Source of the DNA: Streptomyces collinus Tu 365
GTDB lineage: Bacteria > Actinomycetota > Actinomycetes > Streptomycetales > Streptomycetaceae
DNA length: 64,000 nucleotides
Direction of reading: 5' to 3'
Assembly (NCBI RefSeq): GCF_000444875.1
Contig: NC_021985.1
Span: forward strand, 6,282,170-6,346,169
The notes under the pieces are model-generated. The model ran no database searches. It was not told the origin of the DNA and was given only the letters and a program-made list of their open reading frames with translations. The stretch's first letter is position 1. Each line of letters starts with the position of its first letter. Positions 57,402 through 64,000 of the stretch are shown here, one piece after another. The translations under genes were made by a program, and so were the position numbers.

Positions 57402-57415
57402 TTAGGTGACCCTAA
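57402..57415. promoter_or_regulatory. Inverted repeat TTAGG-TGAC-CCTAA between MFS and hemH genes
   Basis: Perfect 5-bp half sites separated by four bases, placed midway in the divergent region. The half site is that of the iron box, but the spacing (4 instead of 9) is not, so it may be a degenerate iron box or an unrelated operator. Confidence 0.4.
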
Positions 57416-57519
57416 ACGCACCGGGGAGAACGGCGGGAAATTCCCGGCCGAACCGGCCGCAATCCGACTCTCCACCGCACTGCGTCCCCGCTGTCGGTGC
57501 CGGGTGGGAGGATCAGGAC

Positions 57520-58647
57520 ATGCCAGACGCGCTCGATGCCAGCCCCTACGACGCCCTGCTCCTGCTCTCCTTCGGCGGACCCGAGGGCCCCGACGACGTG
57601 GTCCCGTTCCTGGAGAACGTCACCCGCGGCCGTGGCATCCCGAAGGAACGCCTGAAGGAAGTCGGACAGCACTACTTCCTGTTCGGCGGGGTCAGCCCCA
57701 TCAACGACCAGAACCGCGCCCTGCTGGACGCGCTGCGCGAGGACTTCGCCGGGCACGGTCTCGACCTGCCGGTCTACTGGGGCAACCGCAACTGGGCGCC
57801 GTACCTGACGGACACCCTGCGCGAGCTGACGGCCGACGGCCACCGCCGCGTCCTGGTGCTCGCCACCAGCGCCTACGCCTCCTACTCGGGCTGCCGCCAG
57901 TACCGCGAGAACCTCGCCGACGCGCTGGCCGCCCTGGAGGCCGAGGGCCTGGAGCCGCCGAAGGTCGACAAGCTCCGGCACTACTTCAACCACCCCGGGT
58001 TCGTCGAGCCCATGGTCGACGGGGTGCTGCGCTCGCTCGCGGACCTCCCCGAGGACGTCCGCGACGGCGCCCACATCGCCTTCACCACCCACTCCATCCC
58101 GACCTCGGCGGCCGACACCTCCGGCCCGGCCGAGGCCCACGGCGACGGCGGCGCCTACGTCGCGCAGCACCTGGACGTGGCCCGGCTGGTCGCCGACGCC
58201 GTCCGCGAGCGCACCGGCGTCGACCACCCCTGGCAGCTCGTCTACCAGTCCCGCTCCGGCGCCCCGCACATCCCCTGGCTCGAGCCGGACATCTGCGACC
58301 ACCTGGAGGAGCGGCACGCCGCCGGTGTCCCGGCCGTCGTCATGGCCCCGATCGGCTTCGTCTCCGACCACATGGAGGTCCTCTACGACCTCGACACCGA
58401 GGCCAGGGCCAAGGCGGAGGAGCTGGGCCTGCCCGTGCGCCGCTCGGCCACCGTGGGCGCCGACCCGCGGTTCGCCGCCGCCGTCCGCGACCTCGTCCTG
58501 GAGAGGGCCGGCGCGGAACGCGGCCAGGAGGTCGCCCGCTGCGCCCTGGGCGCCCTCGGCGCGAGCCACGACCTCTGCCCGGTCGGCTGCTGCCCCGCCC
58601 GTGCCCCCCGCCCCGCCGCCGCGGGCGCCGACAGCCCCTACGCGTGA
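57520..58647 (+). CDS. hemH: Coproporphyrin ferrochelatase
   Basis: 375 residues. Inserts Fe2+ into coproporphyrin III in the actinobacterial (coproporphyrin-dependent) heme pathway; hence also called CpfC. Motifs: LLLSFGGPEGPDDVVPFLENV, catalytic His in IAFTTHSIP, WLEPDICDHLEE, and the [2Fe-2S] ligands of actinobacterial enzymes near the C-terminus (RCALGALGASHDLCPVGCC). GGGAGG precedes ATG 57520. The inositol-monophosphatase gene follows within 10 bases, so they form an operon. Confidence 0.95.
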   Translation: MPDALDASPYDALLLLSFGGPEGPDDVVPFLENVTRGRGIPKERLKEVGQHYFLFGGVSPINDQNRALLDALREDFAGHGLDLPVYWGNRNWAPYLTDTLRELTADGHRRVLVLATSAYASYSGCRQYRENLADALAALEAEGLEPPKVDKLRHYFNHPGFVEPMVDGVLRSLADLPEDVRDGAHIAFTTHSIPTSAADTSGPAEAHGDGGAYVAQHLDVARLVADAVRERTGVDHPWQLVYQSRSGAPHIPWLEPDICDHLEERHAAGVPAVVMAPIGFVSDHMEVLYDLDTEARAKAEELGLPVRRSATVGADPRFAAAVRDLVLERAGAERGQEVARCALGALGASHDLCPVGCCPARAPRPAAAGADSPYA

Positions 58648-58655
58648 GGAGCCCC

Positions 58656-59474
58656 GTGACCGACGCCGCCCTTCACCGGGAACTGCTCGACCTGGCCCTG
58701 GAGGCCGCCGGCCGGGCCGGTGAGCTGCTGCGCGACGGCCGCCCCGCCGACCTGGCGGTGGCCCGGACGAAGTCGAGCCCCATCGACGTCGTCACCGAGA
58801 TGGACATCGCGGCCGAGAAGCTGATCACCGACCTGATCTCCGGGCGGCGCCCCGACGACGGCTTCCTCGGCGAGGAGGGCGCCTCCGTGGCGGGCACCAG
58901 CGGCGTCCGCTGGGTGATCGACCCGCTCGACGGCACCGTGAACTACCTGTACGGGCTGCCGACCTGGGCGGTGTCCATCGCGGCCGAACACGACGGCGAG
59001 ACCGTCGTCGGGGTCGTCGCGGCCCCGATGCGCGGCGAGACGTACCACGCGGTACGCGGCGGCGGCGCCCACGCGACCGGCGCCTGGGAGGGCGAGCGCG
59101 CTCTGTCCTGCCGCCCCGCACCCCCGCTGGACCAGGCACTGGTCTCCACCGGCTTCAACTACGTCGCCGCGGTCCGCGCCCACCAGGCCGAGGTCGCCGG
59201 CCGCCTCGTCCCGCTGCTGCGCGACATCCGGCGCAGCGGATCGGCCGCCGTCGACCTGTGCGACGTGGCCTGCGGCCGGCTCGACGGCTACTACGAGCGC
59301 GGACTCCACGCCTGGGACGTCGCGGCGGGCGACCTGATCGCCCGGGAGGCGGGCGCCCTGACCGGTGGACGGCCCGGAGAGCGCCCCGGACGCGACCTGA
59401 CGGTGGCGGGCACCCCCGGCGTCTTCGAGCCCCTCCAGCGGCTGCTGGAGGACTTCGGGGCCTGGCACGACTGA
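58656..59474 (+). CDS. Inositol monophosphatase family protein
   Basis: 272 residues. Metal-dependent phosphatase with motif 1 WVIDPLDGTVNYLYGLP and motif 2 HAWDVAAGDLIAREAGA, and the metal Glu in GEEGAS. Likely substrates are inositol-1-phosphate, histidinol phosphate or sugar phosphates. GTG 58656 has GAGGAG upstream and comes eight bases after the hemH stop. A strong hairpin follows. Confidence 0.92.
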   Translation: MTDAALHRELLDLALEAAGRAGELLRDGRPADLAVARTKSSPIDVVTEMDIAAEKLITDLISGRRPDDGFLGEEGASVAGTSGVRWVIDPLDGTVNYLYGLPTWAVSIAAEHDGETVVGVVAAPMRGETYHAVRGGGAHATGAWEGERALSCRPAPPLDQALVSTGFNYVAAVRAHQAEVAGRLVPLLRDIRRSGSAAVDLCDVACGRLDGYYERGLHAWDVAAGDLIAREAGALTGGRPGERPGRDLTVAGTPGVFEPLQRLLEDFGAWHD

Positions 59475-59497
59475 CCGGTTCCGGGGCACACGCCAAA

Positions 59498-59536
59498 AGC
59501 GGGACCCCCGGCGCTGGATTCGCCGGGGGCCCCGCT
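59498..59536. terminator. Terminator after the inositol-monophosphatase-family gene
   Basis: AGCGGG-A-CCCCCGGCG pairs with CGCCGGGGG-C-CCCGCT, 15 pairs with one mismatch and a 7-base loop, between two convergent genes. Confidence 0.8.
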
Positions 59537-59551
59537 CGTGCGCTTGGCCGG

Positions 59552-59725
59552 TCAGACGCGTGACGCGCCGACTTCCACACCGTGTTCGGCGGCGAGGCGG
59601 CGCAGGTCGTCGAGCTCTGCCTGCTCCACCTCGACGAGGAAGTCGTCGCCCTCGTCACGAGCCCGGGTCAGGTCGGACTCGGTCGCCTTTATGCGCTGGA
59701 GAAGCCCTGCGGTGAATGCGTCCAT
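59552..59725 (-). CDS. Small conserved Streptomyces protein
   Basis: 57 residues: begins MDAFTAGLLQRIKATESDLTR and continues as a charged helix (DEGDDFLVEVEQAELDDLRRLAAEHGVEV). Two amphipathic helices, probably a small coiled coil. Good codon use, GAGGGGGC seven bases before ATG 59725, and a convincing stop. The same short sequence next to cutRS is familiar from other streptomycetes. No function is known. The much longer open frame upstream looks non-coding. Confidence 0.75.
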   Translation of the reverse strand: MDAFTAGLLQRIKATESDLTRARDEGDDFLVEVEQAELDDLRRLAAEHGVEVGASRV

Positions 59726-60090
59726 GCTGCGCCCCCTCGTCCTGGGTCGTGGGTCGGGTGGCACGGGGGTGTGCCGTTCGGAAGGGGCGATCACGTCTTG
59801 CGCGGGTGCCCAGCGCAGCCCTGGCCGGGCGGCGACGGTGCCGGACATCCGCGCCCGCTCTGCGGAAGCGGACCGCGATGTACCGCATGGTGTTGCGGCA
59901 CGTGCAGAGCGTGATCGCGGGGTGTAAAGCCGTCCTCCCCCCGCTCCCTTCCGCGGAAACCTCAACCGCTCGAAAAAATCCCGCATTCCCGGGCCCGTGA
60001 CCGGATGTCTGCCGCGCGAACCCCGCCTTACAGCCGACTTATGGCCGAAAAGGGCAGGATGGAGGTCACATCCCACGGACACCCCTGCCC
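59726..60090. other. Divergent region between the small protein gene and cutR
   Basis: About 365 bases. It includes a lower-GC segment (59960-60060, with CTCGAAAAAATCCCGC) that probably holds the cutRS promoter. No gene or RNA recognised. Confidence 0.45.
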
Positions 60091-60113
60091 GCAGCGCGCC
60101 CACGGCGCGCTGC
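60091..60113 (+). repeat. Strong hairpin in the cutR leader
   Basis: GCAGCGCGCC and GGCGCGCTGC form a perfect 10-bp stem closing a 3-base loop (CAC), 29 bases before the cutR start. Flanking CCC/GGG can extend it. It may pause transcription or shield the ribosome-binding site. Confidence 0.7.
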
Positions 60114-60141
60114 GCGGGCGGACACAGGAAGGACAAGCGAC

Positions 60142-60795
60142 GTGCGCGTACTCGTCGTCGAGGACGAGCAACTGCTCGCCGATGCGGTGGCCACCGGACT
60201 GCGCCGGGAGGCCATGGCCGTCGACGTCGTGTACGACGGCGCGGCCGCCCTCGAACGCATCGGCGTCAACGACTACGACGTGGTCGTCCTCGACCGCGAC
60301 CTCCCGCTCGTGCACGGCGACGACGTCTGCCGCAGGATCGTGGAGCTGGGCATGCCCACCCGGGTGCTCATGCTCACCGCCTCCGGTGACGTGAGCGACC
60401 GCGTCGAGGGCCTGGAGATCGGCGCCGACGACTACCTTCCCAAGCCGTTCGCGTTCAGCGAGCTGATCGCGCGGGTGCGCGCCCTCGGACGGCGCACCAG
60501 CGTGCCCCTGCCGCCGGTCCTGGAGCGCGCCGGCATCAAGCTCGACCCCAACCGCCGCGAGGTCTTCCGCGACGGCAAGGAGGTCCAGCTCGCGCCCAAG
60601 GAGTTCGCCGTCCTGGAGGTCCTGATGCGTAGCGAGGGCGCGGTCGTCTCGGCCGAGCAGCTGCTGGAGAAGGCCTGGGACGAGAACACCGACCCGTTCA
60701 CCAACGTCGTGCGCGTGACCGTCATGACGCTGCGCCGCAAGCTCGGCGAGCCGCCCGTGATCGTCACGGTGCCCGGCTCCGGATACCGGATCTGA
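60142..60795 (+). CDS. cutR: CutR, OmpR-family response regulator
   Basis: 217 residues, the length of CutR in S. coelicolor/lividans. Receiver domain: acidic EDE (7-9), phospho-acceptor Asp51 in VVLDRDLP, Thr in LTASGD, Lys in PKPFAFSEL. OmpR winged helix with VQLAPKEFAVLEVLMRSEGAVVSAEQLLEKAWDE and RVTVMTLRRKLGEP. Known as regulator of the CutRS system, first linked to copper and actinorhodin, now to protein-secretion and redox stress outside the membrane. GTG 60142 follows AAGGA. cutS begins six bases after its stop. Confidence 0.95.
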   Translation: MRVLVVEDEQLLADAVATGLRREAMAVDVVYDGAAALERIGVNDYDVVVLDRDLPLVHGDDVCRRIVELGMPTRVLMLTASGDVSDRVEGLEIGADDYLPKPFAFSELIARVRALGRRTSVPLPPVLERAGIKLDPNRREVFRDGKEVQLAPKEFAVLEVLMRSEGAVVSAEQLLEKAWDENTDPFTNVVRVTVMTLRRKLGEPPVIVTVPGSGYRI

Positions 60796-60801
60796 TCCGC
60801 C

Positions 60802-62049
60802 GTGGCCGCGACACCCGCGCCGCCCCAGGCGCCTCCGAAACCCACCTGGGACCCCAGGAGGCCGCAGCCGCCCTTCCCGTGGCTGCGCCCGACCATCCGC
60901 ATACGGCTCACGCTGCTCTACGGCGGCATGTTCCTGATCGCCGGCATCCTGCTGCTGTCGATCATCTACCTGCTGGCGGCGCAGGCGATCAACAGCGGCA
61001 ACCAGCCGCTGTTCAAGATCGTCAGCTTCCAGAAGCTCCAGGTCTCCAGCGACAACTGCCCGGCGATCAACACCAACAGCCTGCCGCTGCAGGACTTCAG
61101 GGACGCCATCGCGCACTGCATGGACCAGCAGCGCCAGACGGCCCTCGACGACCTGCTCAGCCGCTCGCTGCTGGCCCTGCTGGGCCTCGCCGTGATCGCC
61201 TTCGCGTTCGGCTACGCGATGGCCGGGCGCGTGCTGTCGCCGCTCGGCCGGATCACCCGCACCGCGCGCGCGGTGGCCGGCTCCGACCTGTCCCGGCGGA
61301 TCGAGCTGGACGGTCCCGACGACGAGCTCAAGGAGCTGGCGGACACCTTCGACGACATGCTGGAGCGCCTGCAGCGGGCCTTCACCGCCCAGCAGCGCTT
61401 CGTCGGCAACGCCTCCCACGAGCTGCGCACCCCGCTGGCGATCAACCGCACGCTGCTGGAGGTGCACCTGTCCGATCCGGGCGCCCCGGTGGAGCTGCAG
61501 CAGCTCGGCAGGACGCTCCTGGCCACCAACGAGCGCAGCGAGCAGCTGGTGGAGGGCCTGCTGCTGCTCGCCCGCAGCGACAACCAGATCGTCGAGCGCA
61601 AGCCGGTGGATCTCGCGGAGGTGGCCGGCCAGGCCGTCGACCAGGTGCACGCCGAGGCCGAGGCCAAGGGCGTCGACATCCGGGGCGAGTGCAAGACCGC
61701 CGTGGTGCAGGGCAACGGGGTGCTGCTGGAGCGGATCGCGCTGAACCTGGTGCAGAACGCGGTGCGCTACAACGTGCCCGAGGACGGCTGGGTGGAGGTG
61801 GCCACCGAGGTCGAGCACGGACAGGCGGTGCTCACGGTGTCGAACACCGGCCCGGTGGTACCCGCGTACGAGATCGACAATCTCTTCGAGCCCTTCAGAC
61901 GGCTCCGTACGGAGCGCACGGGCAGCGACAAGGGCGTCGGTCTGGGTCTGTCCATCGTGCGGTCCGTGGCCCGCGCGCACGGCGGCCACATCGTGGCCAG
62001 GCCCCGAGAGGGCGGTGGTCTGGTGATGCGTGTCACCCTGCCGCTGTGA
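60802..62049 (+). CDS. cutS: CutS, sensor histidine kinase
   Basis: 415 residues. Pro-rich cytoplasmic start, TM1 (about 35-62), a short extracellular loop with two Cys (Cys86 and Cys106), TM2 (121-143), HAMP, HisKA with phospho-acceptor His206 in NASHELRTPLA, and HATPase_c (NLVQNAVRYNV, GVGLGLSIV). The extracellular Cys pair can form a disulfide; CutS has been proposed to sense extracellular redox or folding state through these residues. GTG 60802 lies six bases after the cutR stop, so the genes are co-transcribed. Confidence 0.95.
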   Translation: MAATPAPPQAPPKPTWDPRRPQPPFPWLRPTIRIRLTLLYGGMFLIAGILLLSIIYLLAAQAINSGNQPLFKIVSFQKLQVSSDNCPAINTNSLPLQDFRDAIAHCMDQQRQTALDDLLSRSLLALLGLAVIAFAFGYAMAGRVLSPLGRITRTARAVAGSDLSRRIELDGPDDELKELADTFDDMLERLQRAFTAQQRFVGNASHELRTPLAINRTLLEVHLSDPGAPVELQQLGRTLLATNERSEQLVEGLLLLARSDNQIVERKPVDLAEVAGQAVDQVHAEAEAKGVDIRGECKTAVVQGNGVLLERIALNLVQNAVRYNVPEDGWVEVATEVEHGQAVLTVSNTGPVVPAYEIDNLFEPFRRLRTERTGSDKGVGLGLSIVRSVARAHGGHIVARPREGGGLVMRVTLPL

Positions 62050-62442
62050 CCGGCATCCGACACACGCGGAGGATGTTCGCTTTGCGCGGAATTTTCTGAC
62101 CACCGTCCGGGGTTCCACTTGTGTGATCAATCACATGGGCGGATTTCCGGCCATGTACTCTCTGTGATCATGACAGGGCCCGCAAAGCCGGGAAAATCCT
62201 TGTTTTCAGGGCTCTTGATCACGGGAAGTACACGGTGAGGCGCCTTTGAGGTGCGGCATTCGAACCGTGTACGGTCCTCACCGCCATCCAAGGCGATCAC
62301 CTTCGGGAGATCGGGTTGGGTGTCGATTGAGTAACAGACCTTGATGTGAGGCAAAATCTCCGCCTCAGGTCGGGCACAAGTCCGGCCTCTCACGCGTTAC
62401 GTGCGCTGGAGACACCGCAGACACCCAGAGGGGGAGAGCGAC
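62050..62442. other. Long structured leader/intergenic region ahead of the DUF4193 gene
   Basis: 393 bases of noticeably lower GC. No coding frame with Streptomyces codon use, although an 88-codon minus-strand frame (62127-62393) is open. It contains three TGATCA sites, a near-CRP-like TGTGAT-CA-ATCACA (62122-62135 region), competing long-range pairings (62228-62283) and a small hairpin TGAGGC/GCCTCA (62347-62367). Likely a promoter region plus a long 5' leader. Confidence 0.55.
62228..62283 (+). repeat. Overlapping inverted repeats with competing partners
   Basis: The arm GTACACGG (62228-62235) pairs with CCGTGTAC (62265-62272). The arm CGGTGAGG (62233-62240), overlapping the first by three bases, pairs with CCTCACCG (62276-62283). 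Both are perfect 8-bp matches, and they cannot both form fully, except as a pseudoknot. Confidence 0.6.
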
Positions 62443-62739
62443 ATGGCAACCGATTACGACACTCCACGCAAGACCGACGACGACGTCGACTCGGACAGCC
62501 TTGAAGAGCTGAAGGCCCGCCGGAACGACAAGTCCACCTCAGCGGTGGACGTCGACGAGTTCGAGGCCGCAGAGGGCCTCGAGCTTCCGGGCGCCGACCT
62601 CTCGAACGAGGAGCTGGCCGTCCGCGTACTGCCGAAGCAGCAGGACGAGTTCACCTGCATGAGCTGCTTCCTGGTACATCACCGCAGCCAGCTGGCCCGG
62701 GAGAAGAACGGTCAGCCGATCTGCCGCGACTGCGACTGA
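62443..62739 (+). CDS. DUF4193 family zinc-binding protein
   Basis: 98 residues. Acidic, disordered first half (DTPRKTDDDVDSDSLEELKARRND), then LRV-like region and a C-terminal zinc site of two CxxC pairs: Cys72/Cys75 (CMSC) and Cys94/Cys97 (CRDC). The family is conserved in actinobacteria with no assigned function; the zinc finger and acidic tail suggest protein or nucleic-acid binding. GGGGGAG stands before ATG 62443. The next gene begins 13 bases after the stop. Confidence 0.88.
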   Translation: MATDYDTPRKTDDDVDSDSLEELKARRNDKSTSAVDVDEFEAAEGLELPGADLSNEELAVRVLPKQQDEFTCMSCFLVHHRSQLAREKNGQPICRDCD

Positions 62740-62752
62740 GGACGGGTCGGCC

Positions 62753-63688
62753 GTGACCGGCTCGACCCCTCCACGGAAGCGCCGCTTCTCCAGGCGGGGA
62801 GCGGACAAGGGGCCGTACGACGGCCCGCACGGCGCGCGTGACGACGAGCGGGGCTCACCCGACGCGGGAGCCTCGCTCGAAGCGGCGTCCGGCCAGGACC
62901 GGCCGGCGCCGGCCGCACAGCCCGCGCCCGTCGCCAGGCGGCGGGTCGCGGTGGTCCGGGACAAGGCCCGGCACTTGGCCCGGGAAGGCGCCCGCAGGGG
63001 CGGCAGCCGGGCTCGCGCGGGGCTGTCCTACCTCGCGGACCGCATCATCGAGATCGCCCCGCGTGTCCCCGTACGCGACCTCGCGACCCTGCGCAGGCAG
63101 TTCCCGGGTCTCGGACCCGAGCAGCTCGCCGACAAGCTCGTCGCGGGCGCGGCGGCCGGGACCTCGACCGTCGGGGCCGGGATCGGCGCGGCGGCGATGC
63201 TGCCGGTGCCGCCGGCCATGCCGACCGAGCTGGCCGCCGAGATCACCGGCGTGGCGGCGATCGAGCTCAAGCTGATCGCCGAACTGCACGAGGTGTACGG
63301 CGTACGCCCGCAGGGGAACCTGAAGGTCCGCAGCACCGCGTACCTGTCCTCCTGGTCGGGGGAGCGCGGGATCAACGTGATGAGACCGTCGACCGTCGAC
63401 GCGGCCCTCGGCGGCCAGATGAAGCGCGAACTGCGCCAGCAGATCATGAAGCGGATGGTCAGGGACCTGCCCAACCTGATGCCGTTCATGGTGGGCGCCG
63501 CGGTGGGCGCGGCCATGAACCGCCGGGACACCAAGAAGCTCGCCGCCCGGATCAGGGCGGATCTGCGCAAGGTCCAGGTGCCGTGGGACGAGCTGTCGGG
63601 GCTTCCCGCCCTGGAGCGCCCCGAGCACCCGCTGAGACTGGGCGACCTGCCCGAGGTGCTGGGCGACCGCCCCGACGACGTGCCCTAG
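62753..63688 (+). CDS. Conserved actinobacterial protein, possibly EcsC-like
   Basis: 311 residues. A Pro/Arg/Asp-rich first 80 residues, then a helical domain: AGLSYLADRIIEIAPRVPVRDLATLRRQFPGLGPEQLADKLV, a small-residue-rich hydrophobic stretch (AAGTSTVGAGIGAAAMLPVPPAMPTELAAEITGVAAIELKLIAELHEVYG), and NLMPFMVGAAVGAAMNRRDTKKLA. The hydrophobic Gly/Ala helices and ELHEVYG resemble the EcsC family, a weak match by eye. Function unknown. GTG 62753. Its stop overlaps the stop of the convergent DUF3093 gene by three bases (CTAG). Confidence 0.7.
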   Translation: MTGSTPPRKRRFSRRGADKGPYDGPHGARDDERGSPDAGASLEAASGQDRPAPAAQPAPVARRRVAVVRDKARHLAREGARRGGSRARAGLSYLADRIIEIAPRVPVRDLATLRRQFPGLGPEQLADKLVAGAAAGTSTVGAGIGAAAMLPVPPAMPTELAAEITGVAAIELKLIAELHEVYGVRPQGNLKVRSTAYLSSWSGERGINVMRPSTVDAALGGQMKRELRQQIMKRMVRDLPNLMPFMVGAAVGAAMNRRDTKKLAARIRADLRKVQVPWDELSGLPALERPEHPLRLGDLPEVLGDRPDDVP

Positions 63689-64000
63689 GCCTTCTGCTCG
63701 CTGCGGGCCGCCTCGATCGCCGCCGCCAGCCGCTCCGGCTCCCGCGTCGACAGGTACAGGTACGGCGTCGGGTCCTCCGGGTCGGTGACCTCCACCCGCA
63801 GGGCCCCGGGGATGTAGGCGCGCAGCAGCAGGAAGGCGCGGGTGTCGGCCTTGTACGTGCGCCAGGCGCGCGCCTCCTCCGCGTCCAGCACCTCCGACCC
63901 GCCGAGTGCCGAGACCGGGATCCGCGCCTCGCCCGCGATCAGGAAGCCGCCCACGACCCGGATGCGGGGGGATCCGTAGGCGCTGGCCACCACGGCGGCC
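63685..64000 (-). CDS. DUF3093 family membrane protein, C-terminal part (5' end outside window)
   Basis: The frame runs open to the window edge; about 104 C-terminal residues are visible. They read IRVVGGFLIAGEARIPVSALG, then LDAEEARAWRTYKADTRAFLLLRAYIPGALRVEVTDPEDPTPYLYLSTREPERLAAAIEAA, which fits DUF3093, a family with two N-terminal TM helices and this PH-like tail. In streptomycetes it lies beside dut. The nearest in-window start (GTG at 63993) is not the real one. Confidence 0.8.
   Translation of the reverse strand, partial: AAVVASAYGSPRIRVVGGFLIAGEARIPVSALGGSEVLDAEEARAWRTYKADTRAFLLLRAYIPGALRVEVTDPEDPTPYLYLSTREPERLAAAIEAARSEQKA

Noticed and set aside
62127..62393. 88-codon minus-strand ORF in the DUF4193 leader
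   Set aside because: Poor codon bias, no ribosome-binding site, and it coincides with the structured leader; not a convincing gene.

Overview
This is a stretch of Streptomyces chromosome. The evidence is the very high GC content, the GTG/TTG starts, and the markers of Streptomyces development: whiH, hrdB, sepH and cutRS. From memory, the gene order matches the S. coelicolor segment from about SCO5811 to SCO5866 (WhiH is SCO5819, HrdB SCO5820, SepH SCO5855, CutR/CutS SCO5862/5863). I see no insertion sequence, tRNA, rRNA or CRISPR array. The two window edges cut an ADP-ribosylglycohydrolase gene (left) and a DUF3093 gene (right).

1-18 kb: after the partial glycohydrolase comes a small graveyard holding remains of a divergent TetR-regulator/MFS-efflux pair. 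Then rnhB (RNase HII), an actinobacterial orphan with a helicase-like tail, an unknown minus-strand gene, RecQ with a phosphoribosyltransferase-like tail, a DUF4192 protein, a glycogen-debranching-like protein, a NUDIX/winged-helix regulator with its own operator, an ABC ATPase-permease fusion, whiH, hrdB with a complex leader, and a secreted trypsin-like protease.

18-32 kb: parE, a DUF1453-type membrane protein translationally coupled to a NarL-type two-component system, a DUF485/sodium-solute symporter pair, and an ABC uptake operon of the SsuBC/TauBC type. That operon is flanked by two paralogous CitB-type response regulators but only one CitA-type kinase.

32-45 kb: an iron-box-controlled sucrase/ferredoxin-like protein, two divergent citrate synthases (one with an N-terminal DNA-binding domain) sharing an AT-rich palindromic control region, a CobW GTPase, parC, a coupled pair of M16 peptidases, an M23 peptidase behind a c-di-AMP (ydaO-type) riboswitch, a GntR regulator and ptsH (HPr).

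45-64 kb: a large GNAT/acyl-CoA-synthetase fusion (protein acetyltransferase type), a DUF5998/phosphodiesterase/thymidine kinase run, a VOC protein, a two-domain sulfurtransferase, sepH, a two-TM protein with a Ser/Gly/Pro-rich tail that overlaps a lactone-oxidase gene tail to tail, an MFS transporter, coproporphyrin ferrochelatase, an inositol-monophosphatase-family enzyme, cutRS, and a DUF4193 zinc protein behind a structured leader.

The strongest leads for new biology are these. (a) A citrate synthase carrying its own DNA-binding domain lies beside a 15-bp palindrome in the promoter region it shares with a second citrate synthase. (b) Two CitB-type regulators with one kinase surround an ABC operon with direct-repeat operator candidates. 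(c) The long leader upstream of the DUF4193 gene has competing pairings. (d) Several genes have a -10 hexamer placed for leaderless transcription. Hairpins, boxes and promoters were found by eye and not by energy calculation.
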